Virus record (IMG/VR): IMGVR_UViG_3300031951_000646
Location: 1 to 34,632 of that record
DNA length: 34,632 nt
DNA from: a virus
Direction: 5' to 3' (one strand)
The notes under the pieces are model-generated. The model ran no database searches, was not told the DNA's origin, and worked only from the letters and a program-made list of their open reading frames with translations. Shown here in pieces: positions 16,156 to 23,487 of this stretch (position 1 is its first letter; each line of letters starts with the position of its first letter). Made by a program: the position numbers and the translations under genes.

Positions 16156-16832
16156 AAGTAATTGACAATTTTATTACAAATGAATCGCTGCTAGAAGAAA
16201 TCCGAAACGATGAGAATTTCTTTCCGCAGACAATGGGTGATGAGCAAAAGGTGAATTATTCAATACACCAATATCATGACCAAGATTCAAAACATTATTC
16301 CCCATATATGTTTTGGGACGGTTGGTGGAGGTCTCCAGCAAATACACTCAAGAAGCGAGTAATACAGGAAATATGGAAAGACAATTTGCCCCTCCCGTAT
16401 GACCAGATATGCGGTTTTGAGTATTGGGCAAAAACATTTAAGCCAGGACAGTATCTAGGCTTGCATATTGATGAAGATTCTCACCTTTATAAAGAAAGTC
16501 AAATATTTAATGGGCCAACTATTGGTTGCGTTTACTACCCCGACCACGAGTCAATAGATGGTGGATTTTTGGAGTTGCATGAATTTTTGCTTGAAGACGG
16601 AAGCAAATCACAACTTGAGCGAGGGGTGCTTGAATCAATGGCTTCCCCCATTGAGAAACGGGAGAGGATTGCTTTTAAGCCAAACAGGTTGATTGTGTTT
16701 GACGCTGGGCACATCCTTCACAACACCACCCCAACGGAAAGCGGTACTCGCAGGGTGCTGGTGGTAAATGTCTGGTCTGAGGACAAAAAGCCACTAGGAT
16801 TGCAGAACAACGGGTTTTATTTGGAGAAATAA
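16152..16832 (+). CDS. 2-oxoglutarate/Fe(II) oxygenase (copy 4, divergent)
   Basis: A 226-residue oxygenase beginning M-K-V-I-D-N-F-I, a strand typical of the group. The ligands fit H105-x-D107 (LHIDED) and H190, with R200 ten residues later (H-N-T-T-P-T-E-S-G-T-R). H187 lies nearby and is an alternative ligand. Unlike the other copies it has an aromatic insert (Y-M-F-W-D-G-W-W-R, 52-60) and a long loop between the two motifs. This makes it closer to 2OG oxygenases acting on small molecules or peptides than to classical P4Hs. Four-base overlap with the upstream gene. Confidence 0.78.
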   Translation: MKVIDNFITNESLLEEIRNDENFFPQTMGDEQKVNYSIHQYHDQDSKHYSPYMFWDGWWRSPANTLKKRVIQEIWKDNLPLPYDQICGFEYWAKTFKPGQYLGLHIDEDSHLYKESQIFNGPTIGCVYYPDHESIDGGFLELHEFLLEDGSKSQLERGVLESMASPIEKRERIAFKPNRLIVFDAGHILHNTTPTESGTRRVLVVNVWSEDKKPLGLQNNGFYLEK

Positions 16833-17159
16833 GTGAACATTGACTACAACATAGAGCACAAAAGATACGCCCATAGTTTCATCGTAACGGTCAATACTCC
16901 GTTTGGGGACGAGGACTACCTGCTACTTGTAGATGATGTGTCCAATGAAGCAGAAATATCAACAAATAGAGGGAGTGTGAAATTCGCTTCATACTCTTTG
17001 ACCGACTCGTCATTTAGTGCGGATTTTAAAATTGATACTCCAATGACAGCATCTGTTTCGCTTGAATTTGGCAAAGATAGCAATTCTGATTTATTTTTTG
17101 GGACAGTAAGCGTGGGTGAGTTTGTTAAAACAACCCTTACAGCAAAGAGGCACCAATGA
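16833..17159 (+). CDS. Small beta-rich protein of unknown function (108 aa)
   Basis: It starts at a GTG directly after the previous stop with no gap, and its stop overlaps the following ATG (ATGA). The product has alternating hydrophobic strands (Y-L-L-L-V-D-D, K-F-A-S-Y-S-L-T) and ends G-T-V-S-V-G-E-F-V-K-T-T-L-T-A-K-R. That suggests a small beta-sandwich or lipocalin-like sheet. No Cys, no membrane segment, and no family I recognise. A GAGAAAT lies ahead of the GTG. It sits between an oxygenase and a peroxidase-like gene. Confidence 0.5.
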   Translation: MNIDYNIEHKRYAHSFIVTVNTPFGDEDYLLLVDDVSNEAEISTNRGSVKFASYSLTDSSFSADFKIDTPMTASVSLEFGKDSNSDLFFGTVSVGEFVKTTLTAKRHQ

Positions 17160-17770
17160 GTTTTGCGTATGACATGAACATATCCTCCCTTACTGGTGAG
17201 GAAAACCTGCTTGAATCCGTAAAGGGGAAAATTGCTCTGTTTGTGAATATTTCCTCCAAGTGTGGGTACGAGCCACAATGCAGCAGATTTTGGTCGCACG
17301 CGAGAACATCTCGCCAATTATGGGAATTACAGAAAGTGCACGACGAATTTAAAGATAGGGGATTTACCGTAGTCGGCTTCCCGTGCAACCAATTCGGCGG
17401 AATGGAGCCAGGAAGCAATGAAGAGATTGCTGCGTTTATTGCTGAAAATTATCCGTTTGTAACATTTCCAATCACGGAAAAGATTGATGTAAACGGACCA
17501 AATGAGCACCCAATTTACACATACCTTAAAGGTCCAGAGTTGCGTAATTCAAGCGACAACCTTGCCGACACATCGGACTCTGCACAGCGAGGTCAGAACA
17601 AGGCAATGCAAGCGATGATGCGCATTCCACATAATTGGGAGAAATTTTTGCTAAGTCGCGACGGCGTATTCATTTCTCGCTTTAACTGGCAAGATTGGCC
17701 ACTGGCAGATAAGCCACTTGTCCATGGAGCAGCCTGGACAATCAGGGAAGCAATAGACGCGGTTTTGTAA
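17156..17770 (+). CDS. Glutathione-peroxidase-like protein with altered catalytic residues
   Basis: A 204-residue protein of the thioredoxin fold. Family landmarks are N-I-S-S-K-C36-G-Y, G-F-P-C77-N-Q-F-G-G (74-82) and F-P-I-T-E-K-I-D-V-N-G-P-N (104-116). GPx enzymes reduce hydroperoxides with a Cys or Sec, assisted by Gln, Trp and Asn. Here the Cys is kept (TGT codon, no selenocysteine). The Gln position after F-G-G is Met83, and the Trp-Asn-Phe site reads His159-Asn160-Trp161. There is also an insert of about a dozen residues after the active Cys (from C42 to about Q54). It may detoxify peroxide made by uncoupled oxygenases nearby, or it may be a thiol-disulfide enzyme. Four-base overlap with the upstream gene. 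Confidence 0.82.
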   Translation: MSFAYDMNISSLTGEENLLESVKGKIALFVNISSKCGYEPQCSRFWSHARTSRQLWELQKVHDEFKDRGFTVVGFPCNQFGGMEPGSNEEIAAFIAENYPFVTFPITEKIDVNGPNEHPIYTYLKGPELRNSSDNLADTSDSAQRGQNKAMQAMMRIPHNWEKFLLSRDGVFISRFNWQDWPLADKPLVHGAAWTIREAIDAVL

Positions 17771-17771
17771 G

Positions 17772-18692
17772 ATGGATATTGAGAATCTCGGCGGAGGAGT
17801 TCTCGTCTTTAGGAATGTGGTTGAAGTGGACCACGACTTCATAATTCCATATTTGGCAGAACTTCACGAAAAAGTTGTAGAACAAGATTTTACAATCATC
17901 CACGATGAAAGCGGCAATGCTCTACATGCCATAAATCGTTCTGGACATAGATACCCATTAGAGGATATTTATCGTGTTAACAGAATTACTGGATTTGCCC
18001 CAGACGACAGAACAGATGAAAAGCATATATTTTTTGATAAATGCGAAGATGCCGTATATTCATGTTTAATTAGATATGTAGAGCATTTCCCAATGATTCT
18101 TCCGTCTCTATGGTGGAGAACGCACGGCCATGTTGTCGCTTACAGGAGTGGTTCGGACATGGGTTTTCACTCAGATAACGATGTCAATTATCAACCTGGA
18201 GCGGTGCCAGACATGCAAGTCGCTACAAGGCATGTTGTCGGCTCAATATTGTACTTAAATGACTCCGCTAACTCTTCTGAAGAATGCGGTGATTACGAAT
18301 ATGTTGGTGGGGAACTTGAGTTCCCTTATCTTGGCATTTGCTACAAGCCAAAGTCTGGTGACATCATTATGTTTCCGTCAAATTACATGGGTACGCATAG
18401 GGTAAAAGAACTTCATAGTGGTTCAAGGTATGCATACATATCATATTTTTCGCATGGCTCCGAGGATGTGAAGAGGGGTATTTGTCCATCCGATTCTGGC
18501 GCACTTAAACTAAAGTCATCTCAAGTTTGGATACCAGAAGTTTTTGACGACTATTCCACTTATATAAATAGCAAATACAACTCCGATTCTGATAAATATA
18601 AAATGCTAACATTGCCATTAAATCGCATAAACAACAGCAGTGGTACCACTCAAGAATTAATCCAGGAAAGAAACAAAGATGATTTACAATGA
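17772..18692 (+). CDS. 2-oxoglutarate/Fe(II) oxygenase, long P4H-like family A (copy 5)
   Basis: A 306-residue oxygenase and the first of four tandem relatives. The N-terminus has the shared 'L-G-G-G-V-L-V-F-R-N' strand (6-15). S-L-W-W-R-T-H-G-H at 112-120 precedes the iron motif H133-x-D135 (FHSDND). The distal ligand is H209 and the co-substrate residue R219. The family loop is E-L-E-F-P-Y-L-G-I (181-189) and S-G-D-I-I-M-F-P-S-N precedes the distal His. About 80 extra residues follow the core. It is closest to the minus-strand gene at 22456-23445. All catalytic residues are present. Confidence 0.85.
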   Translation: MDIENLGGGVLVFRNVVEVDHDFIIPYLAELHEKVVEQDFTIIHDESGNALHAINRSGHRYPLEDIYRVNRITGFAPDDRTDEKHIFFDKCEDAVYSCLIRYVEHFPMILPSLWWRTHGHVVAYRSGSDMGFHSDNDVNYQPGAVPDMQVATRHVVGSILYLNDSANSSEECGDYEYVGGELEFPYLGICYKPKSGDIIMFPSNYMGTHRVKELHSGSRYAYISYFSHGSEDVKRGICPSDSGALKLKSSQVWIPEVFDDYSTYINSKYNSDSDKYKMLTLPLNRINNSSGTTQELIQERNKDDLQ

Positions 18693-19539
18693 TGTCGCTC
18701 CCGAGCACCTCGGCGGCGGTGTAATCGTATTCAGAGATGCGATAACATTTGATTTTGACTGGGCATGCGAATTTGCAGAAAATGCAGTATCGGCTGAACG
18801 CAACGACATGTACAAAGAGGCAATTGACCCAGAGTCGGGCAGGCCTGGATTTTTAAATAAAAGTGGATATTTTTTTGATTATGAAGACACGATGAATATG
18901 CCTCGTCGCGGTGCTTCAATACACAGAAGCGAGCAGGCAGATGTTATTGAGTTTTTAAAATTTCTTGAAAATTCTCGCGATAAGTATCTGCTTAAGTATC
19001 TAGTTGAGTTTCCACTGGCTTACAAAAATATCTGGTGGAAGGTAAAAGGCCATCTGGTTGCATACTCAATAGAGCATGGAGGCCGCCTACTGGGTCCCCA
19101 CTCAGATACGAGTGCCGACTATTCATATGGTTTTGGCGAGCCGACAGACCAACTAGCAACCAGGAATACGCTTACTGCACTTATTTACTTTAATAACGGT
19201 TTTTCTGGTGGTGCGCATTACTTTAATTATCTAGATATCCGCTACACGCCAAATCCTGGCGATATTTTAATGTTCCCGTCAAATTTTATGGCTGCGCATG
19301 AGATTGAACCAATAACTGCAGGAAACAGGTACACATATCTAGGCTGGTACGCGCACGGTTCACCCAATCCTGCAGTAAACGAATTCATTGCTGACCCAAT
19401 CACTCAGCCAGAACTTGCTGCAGTTTCAACCAATGTGTATCTCCCCACATTGCGTGAAGACTTTAGAAACCATCTAATCAACTGCGGTGTTGACAAAAGT
19501 TCTCCAGCGTGGCATTTAGTAGAAAGTATGCACTCATGA
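18679..19539 (+). CDS. 2-oxoglutarate/Fe(II) oxygenase, long P4H-like family A (copy 6)
   Basis: A 286-residue paralogue of the preceding gene, overlapping it by 14 bases. It repeats the N-terminal strand (L-G-G-G-V-I-V-F-R-D, 11-20) and N-I-W-W-K-V-K-G-H (117-125). The iron motif is H141-x-D143 (GPHSDTS), the distal ligand H207, and the co-substrate residue R217. The C-terminal extension is shorter than in copy 5. Its stop overlaps the next start (ATGA). The tandem arrangement points to gene duplication within the phage lineage. Confidence 0.85.
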   Translation: MIYNDVAPEHLGGGVIVFRDAITFDFDWACEFAENAVSAERNDMYKEAIDPESGRPGFLNKSGYFFDYEDTMNMPRRGASIHRSEQADVIEFLKFLENSRDKYLLKYLVEFPLAYKNIWWKVKGHLVAYSIEHGGRLLGPHSDTSADYSYGFGEPTDQLATRNTLTALIYFNNGFSGGAHYFNYLDIRYTPNPGDILMFPSNFMAAHEIEPITAGNRYTYLGWYAHGSPNPAVNEFIADPITQPELAAVSTNVYLPTLREDFRNHLINCGVDKSSPAWHLVESMHS

Positions 19540-20294
19540 TTAGGTATCACCTTGGGTGCGGAATTGTTCTGATTCGTGGACTTATTGGCGCTGATGAAAT
19601 TGAAACTTACGACATTTCGTTGATAGAACAGAACATAACCCCACAAGGCTTCACTAAAAAAGATGGCAAACTTTATACCGCTGGTGGATATGAGTACAAC
19701 GAAGAGATTGATTCAAAAACATATCCTGTGCGATATGCTGAAAACATAGATTCTCTTGAATTTACAAAAATCATTTCTGAAAAAATTTATCAATCAGTTG
19801 TTGATTATTGCAAAGTTTTCCCTGCGGTTGTTGAATGCATAACCGAACATAAACAACTCCACTACATAAAGTATGCCCAAAATACTGGGATGGGACCACA
19901 TTCAGATTGCTCAGCATCCTACAAGAACAACTCTGTTGAGTTAATTTCGTCTTCTGCAATTGATAATACTCTGAGCACTTCAATTGTCTTGAATAGTGAT
20001 TTCACTGGTGGCAAATTTAGATTTACCGTTATTGATGAGGAACTTGACCTTCGCGCTGGTGACGCTCTGATTTATCCTTCAAATTTTGTTGGTAGCCATG
20101 AAGTTAAACAAATTACATCTGGAACAAGATGGGCTTTTTTGTCTTTCTTTTCACATGCGCGCTCACATTTTGATGGGCAAGATGATTTGGACAAAAAGAA
20201 TTTGTGGTTAAAAAAATTTCGTTCAGACATTGGTGTAGAGGATACAAAAGTTGCTAATAACTTTCAGAAAAAAGTAGAAGTTGGTGAATTATGA
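19536..20294 (+). CDS. 2-oxoglutarate/Fe(II) oxygenase, shortened family A (copy 7)
   Basis: A 252-residue paralogue. The ATG at 19536 overlaps the upstream stop (ATGA) and is chosen over a TTG at 19509. It keeps the N-terminal strand (L-G-C-G-I-V-L-I-R-G, 6-15), the iron motif H122-x-D124 (GPHSDCS), distal H188 and R198. The Trp-Trp-Lys segment of copies 5 and 6 has become E-H-K-Q-L-H-Y. The C-terminal tail is short. It is most like the next gene, which suggests a recent duplication of that pair. Confidence 0.83.
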   Translation: MIRYHLGCGIVLIRGLIGADEIETYDISLIEQNITPQGFTKKDGKLYTAGGYEYNEEIDSKTYPVRYAENIDSLEFTKIISEKIYQSVVDYCKVFPAVVECITEHKQLHYIKYAQNTGMGPHSDCSASYKNNSVELISSSAIDNTLSTSIVLNSDFTGGKFRFTVIDEELDLRAGDALIYPSNFVGSHEVKQITSGTRWAFLSFFSHARSHFDGQDDLDKKNLWLKKFRSDIGVEDTKVANNFQKKVEVGEL

Positions 20295-21031
20295 TTATCA
20301 CACACATGGGTAACGCCATAGTCAAATTTGATAATGCATTTACTGTTGACCCAGAATATTTTAAGAAATTCACAAATAGCCTAGAATCAACCATTGACAA
20401 TGGTGATTCAAATAAACAAATTGAAAATACCCGCACAGAAGGTGGGTATGAAATACCACGGGAACATGCAAACGAATCACCAATCAGATACACAAATCTG
20501 CATTCACTAAATGAAGAAAACGCAAACTTTTTAAAATATCTGCAAGACTCAATTCATAAATGCATGGTTGAATATTGCAAAATTTTTCCAGTAGTCGTAG
20601 AAAATGTCAGATGGGTTACTAATGGGTATGTAATCAAATACGAAAATGGACAATGTATTGGCCCACACTCTGATTGCAATATCGCATACGCGGATGATGG
20701 CGTAACAATTTTGAACAGTATCCCCATTTACAATATTCTGACTGCTGGAGCATTTTTGAATGACGACTTTGAAGGTGGACAGATATCATGGCGAATATGG
20801 GGAATAAATAGCAAGCCAAAAGTTGGTTCGGTTTTTATATACCCATCGTCTTTTGTCGGATGCCATGAGGTCGCCCCAGTTACACAGGGGACAAGGTACG
20901 CCTATCTCAGGTGGTATGGACACGGCGAACCTGAATTTAATCCAGCGGAAAGTGTGATGCACTTGCTTGAAGACATCAAAGCCAAGAACACTCAACAGAA
21001 ATTTGTTCCAGTTGGGGTTATTTCCAATTAA
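20291..21031 (+). CDS. 2-oxoglutarate/Fe(II) oxygenase, shortened family A (copy 8)
   Basis: A 246-residue paralogue and the last gene of the plus-strand operon. The iron ligands are H126-x-D128 (GPHSDCN) and H192, with R202 as co-substrate residue. F-L-N-D-D-F-E-G-G-Q at 155-164 is the family loop. It shares the 'S-I-H-K-C-M-V-E-Y-C-K-I-F-P' helix (87-100) with copy 7 (S-V-V-D-Y-C-K-V-F-P). It overlaps copy 7 by four bases. Its stop codon overlaps the stop of the facing minus-strand oxygenase, so no independent terminator fits between the two operons. Confidence 0.83.
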   Translation: MIITHMGNAIVKFDNAFTVDPEYFKKFTNSLESTIDNGDSNKQIENTRTEGGYEIPREHANESPIRYTNLHSLNEENANFLKYLQDSIHKCMVEYCKIFPVVVENVRWVTNGYVIKYENGQCIGPHSDCNIAYADDGVTILNSIPIYNILTAGAFLNDDFEGGQISWRIWGINSKPKVGSVFIYPSSFVGCHEVAPVTQGTRYAYLRWYGHGEPEFNPAESVMHLLEDIKAKNTQQKFVPVGVISN

Positions 21032-21657
21032 ACAATCGGATGGTAACTTTGCCAATTCGCATAATCCATGCTGTTCCATTTTTCAACAACCCAAAATGTG
21101 CTTGTTACGAGGCGATTGCCAGATGTTATTTGTTTCACTCCATGGCCAAAATTTGCCCCAGACGGGAATATCAATAGCGTCCCAGCCTTTGGTTTGAACT
21201 CAATGCCATATTGATAAAAATATATTTCTCCACCCTCGTACGAGTCGTTGAAATAGAGAACATTGCTTAGGTCGCGCCAGGATTCGCACACCTTGTCCGC
21301 ATGAGGGTTGAGTAATGTTCCTGGCGTGTAACGAGAAATACTTGAAATTTCCGAATAACCAGAATTGATGTTTATTTTACAGTCGTATGTTTCCTCTAAA
21401 AGTTTACATATTTTGTCCCTATATGAACGAAGAATCTTGGTTATTTCGGTTTCGTAATTTTTTACAACGGTCGGTATGTAATCAATGAGGATTAATGGAT
21501 TTGATTCAATGTGTTCAGCGGTTAGACAAAATTCATTTATTTTAACCAAATCTTCTTCAGAAATAAAATTCTCATGAACATGAATGTGTTTTTTGTCCTC
21601 GGAATTTATTCTTACTTCTTCCCATCCGTCGTAGATGTAGTTGTCCATATTTTTCAT
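21028..21657 (-). CDS. 2-oxoglutarate/Fe(II) oxygenase, P4H-like (copy 9)
   Basis: A 209-residue single-domain oxygenase, the last gene of the minus-strand operon. The iron motif is H119-x-D121 (NPHADKV), the distal ligand H172 and the co-substrate residue R182. Y-F-N-D-S-Y-E-G-G-E-I at 135-145 is the family loop. The N-terminal half includes H-V-H-E-N-F-I-S-E-E-D-L, a strand-helix start typical of P4H-like enzymes. It resembles copy 2 more than the family A genes. The ATG overlaps the upstream stop (ATGA). Confidence 0.85.
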   Translation of the reverse strand: MKNMDNYIYDGWEEVRINSEDKKHIHVHENFISEEDLVKINEFCLTAEHIESNPLILIDYIPTVVKNYETEITKILRSYRDKICKLLEETYDCKININSGYSEISSISRYTPGTLLNPHADKVCESWRDLSNVLYFNDSYEGGEIYFYQYGIEFKPKAGTLLIFPSGANFGHGVKQITSGNRLVTSTFWVVEKWNSMDYANWQSYHPIV

Positions 21658-22451
21658 AAAGCAATTGTTTCTACTTCAGATTTACCAATTTCAATCTTGT
21701 CGTAAATTCTCTGGCTGCGAGCAAATCCACCCATAACAGAATGAGCAACGCATCTGTTGTCCCAGACAACAAGGTCGTTTTCTGACCAACTAACTTCAAT
21801 CTGATTATCTGGCATATCAAATATGTTCAATAAACTCAATTTGTAGGCATTCCATTTATCGTAATCTTTTCCAATCGTATTTTGCCCATTGTAGAAAATA
21901 GAAAGGTTTTTTGTTACTGGATGGACCCTTATTGATGGATGCGCATATTCTGGTTTTCTGTATGCTGGAAACTCATTACTGTCGGCATTCCATCCTGGAG
22001 ACTTTATTCTATAAATAAAATCTATGTGTTCCTTTTCAAGACAATCATATGCGCGCTCTAGGTCAACAAACCGTGTATTGCCGCCCTCTGGGGACGGAGT
22101 TCTCATGTGCATGCAACTTATATCAACAACATGCTCTTCCCATGAACCATCAACATGCCATCTATCAACGCCCCATCTAGAAAAATATTCATTGCTTGAT
22201 GGCAAGGGCTTTTTGTTTGATTCAAAAAAATCAAAAAGTGGCTCGCTTGAACGACCAGCATCAATCATCAAATAATTATGATTACTATGAATTTTTTTTA
22301 AAAATTCAATTACATCTGGCACAGAAATATCCGCATTTTTGAAAATTAAAACTTTTCTTAAAACCAAATCATTTTTGATTGATTCAATATTTCGTTCAAT
22401 TGAGTTAACATCAAAATTTATATAGGTTTTACCAAATATTGGGCCGCTCAT
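21654..22451 (-). CDS. TauD/TfdA-type 2-oxoglutarate dioxygenase
   Basis: A 265-residue protein from the ATG at 22451; a TTG six codons earlier would overlap the upstream gene. It belongs to the TauD branch, not the P4H branch. W-H99-V-D101-G-S-W carries the first two iron ligands. E-G-G-N-T-R-F-V-D-L-E-R-A-Y (122-135) is the classic TauD segment, then H-P-V-T-K at 177-181. Distal H237 (R-C-V-A-H-S) is followed by R248, which fits the co-substrate Arg. TauD relatives oxidise small molecules such as taurine, carnitine precursors or amino acids, so it may act on a free or carrier-bound substrate rather than a fibre. Confidence 0.88.
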   Translation of the reverse strand: MSGPIFGKTYINFDVNSIERNIESIKNDLVLRKVLIFKNADISVPDVIEFLKKIHSNHNYLMIDAGRSSEPLFDFFESNKKPLPSSNEYFSRWGVDRWHVDGSWEEHVVDISCMHMRTPSPEGGNTRFVDLERAYDCLEKEHIDFIYRIKSPGWNADSNEFPAYRKPEYAHPSIRVHPVTKNLSIFYNGQNTIGKDYDKWNAYKLSLLNIFDMPDNQIEVSWSENDLVVWDNRCVAHSVMGGFARSQRIYDKIEIGKSEVETIAL

Positions 22452-22455
22452 GACA

Positions 22456-23445
22456 TCAGTCTTTCGCAATTTCTTTTGCAGTATGGGTTCCCCCGTATTG
22501 CGTCACGCATCTGTTTTGGAATACTGGGTTGGAGCCAACCTCAAGACCTTCAACTGGCTTCATCCATCGCGAGTAATCGGATTTGCAGTAACGCTCATAG
22601 TCGTCGTAAATTTCATCAAACCAAACTGGCGGACACCACTCGTTTGAATCTTTGCTCTCAGCAATCCTGATATTTGCCGCCTCGTCATCGGCACCCTGGC
22701 CAAAGAATGTGAGGTACGCATAGCGAGTGCCGCCTTCCATTTTTGTTACCCCATGAGCGCATATGTAGTTCGTGGGGAAGAATATGATGTCGCCCTTTTG
22801 CGGCTTGTACTCAATGCCCAAGTATGGAAACTTAAGCGTTCCGCCGCAGAAGTTCTCTCCATCAAGTTCCTCTGCAGTCTCAACATGGTCGTTAAAGTAC
22901 GCCAATGCACCAGCCGTCTGCCTTGATGCGACCATGCCTTTTGGCATGTAACGGACCCCACCAGTAACCTTGTAATTCGTATCGTTATCTTGATGCCAAC
23001 CAAGAACTCCTTGTCCGTGGTAGCGAAGAATGTGTCCACGAGTTTTCCACCAAAGGCTTCCAACAATTAGCGGGAACATGTCTATGTATCTAATTAGACA
23101 CTTGTAAATCGTGTCTTCAAGATATACGAAATAGTCAAGGATTTCCTTTTGTGTATTTTCATCTACTGGAGCGAGAAGGCGAACTGGCGCGGCAGGGACA
23201 TCTTCCATCCTGTACCTGAATCCATCTTCATTAATCCCATACTGAACACCATCTTCACCAATGACATACGACCATCTGCCCTTATGCGCTTCTTCTGCGC
23301 AGTCGTCAATATGGGATAAAACAAATTTCTCCACATTGAAAACATTCTTAAATACGACAAGCCCGTTTCCAAGGTCTTCAAATTGAAATTGGCTAATTTC
23401 AAGAAGTTCCTTGTCGCCTATTTTTGGTGTTGATGGTAGTGCCAT
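22456..23445 (-). CDS. 2-oxoglutarate/Fe(II) oxygenase, long P4H-like family A (copy 10)
   Basis: A 329-residue oxygenase, the minus-strand relative of the plus-strand gene at 17772. Shared features are L-G-N-G-L-V-V-F-K-N (25-34), the 'Y-K-C-L-I-R-Y-I-D-M-F-P-L-I' helix (114-127) and S-L-W-W-K-T-R-G-H (130-138). The iron ligands are H151-x-D153 (GWHQDND) and H231, with R241. L-K-F-P-Y-L-G-I-E-Y-K-P (204-215) matches copy 5 nearly residue for residue. The C-terminal extension of about 80 residues is rich in Trp, Tyr and Asp, as in copy 5. A hairpin lies just upstream of the start. Confidence 0.87.
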   Translation of the reverse strand: MALPSTPKIGDKELLEISQFQFEDLGNGLVVFKNVFNVEKFVLSHIDDCAEEAHKGRWSYVIGEDGVQYGINEDGFRYRMEDVPAAPVRLLAPVDENTQKEILDYFVYLEDTIYKCLIRYIDMFPLIVGSLWWKTRGHILRYHGQGVLGWHQDNDTNYKVTGGVRYMPKGMVASRQTAGALAYFNDHVETAEELDGENFCGGTLKFPYLGIEYKPQKGDIIFFPTNYICAHGVTKMEGGTRYAYLTFFGQGADDEAANIRIAESKDSNEWCPPVWFDEIYDDYERYCKSDYSRWMKPVEGLEVGSNPVFQNRCVTQYGGTHTAKEIAKD

Positions 23446-23458
23446 TGCTTCAGTCTAT

Positions 23459-23479
23459 CATGGCACTATTTTTGCCATG
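23459..23479 (-). promoter_or_regulatory. 7-bp perfect hairpin between the glycosyltransferase and oxygenase genes
   Basis: The arms CATGGCA/TGCCATG enclose a 7-base loop in the 42-base gap 23446-23487. On the minus strand it follows the glycosyltransferase stop by 8 bases and ends 14 bases before the next ATG. There is no U-tract after it, so an operator, an RNA-processing stem or an attenuator is as likely as a terminator. Confidence 0.35.
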
Positions 23480-23487
23480 TATAAATC

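Noticed and set aside
17156-17770. Selenocysteine-containing glutathione peroxidase
   Set aside because: The active-site codon is TGT (Cys) and there is no in-frame TGA before the stop.
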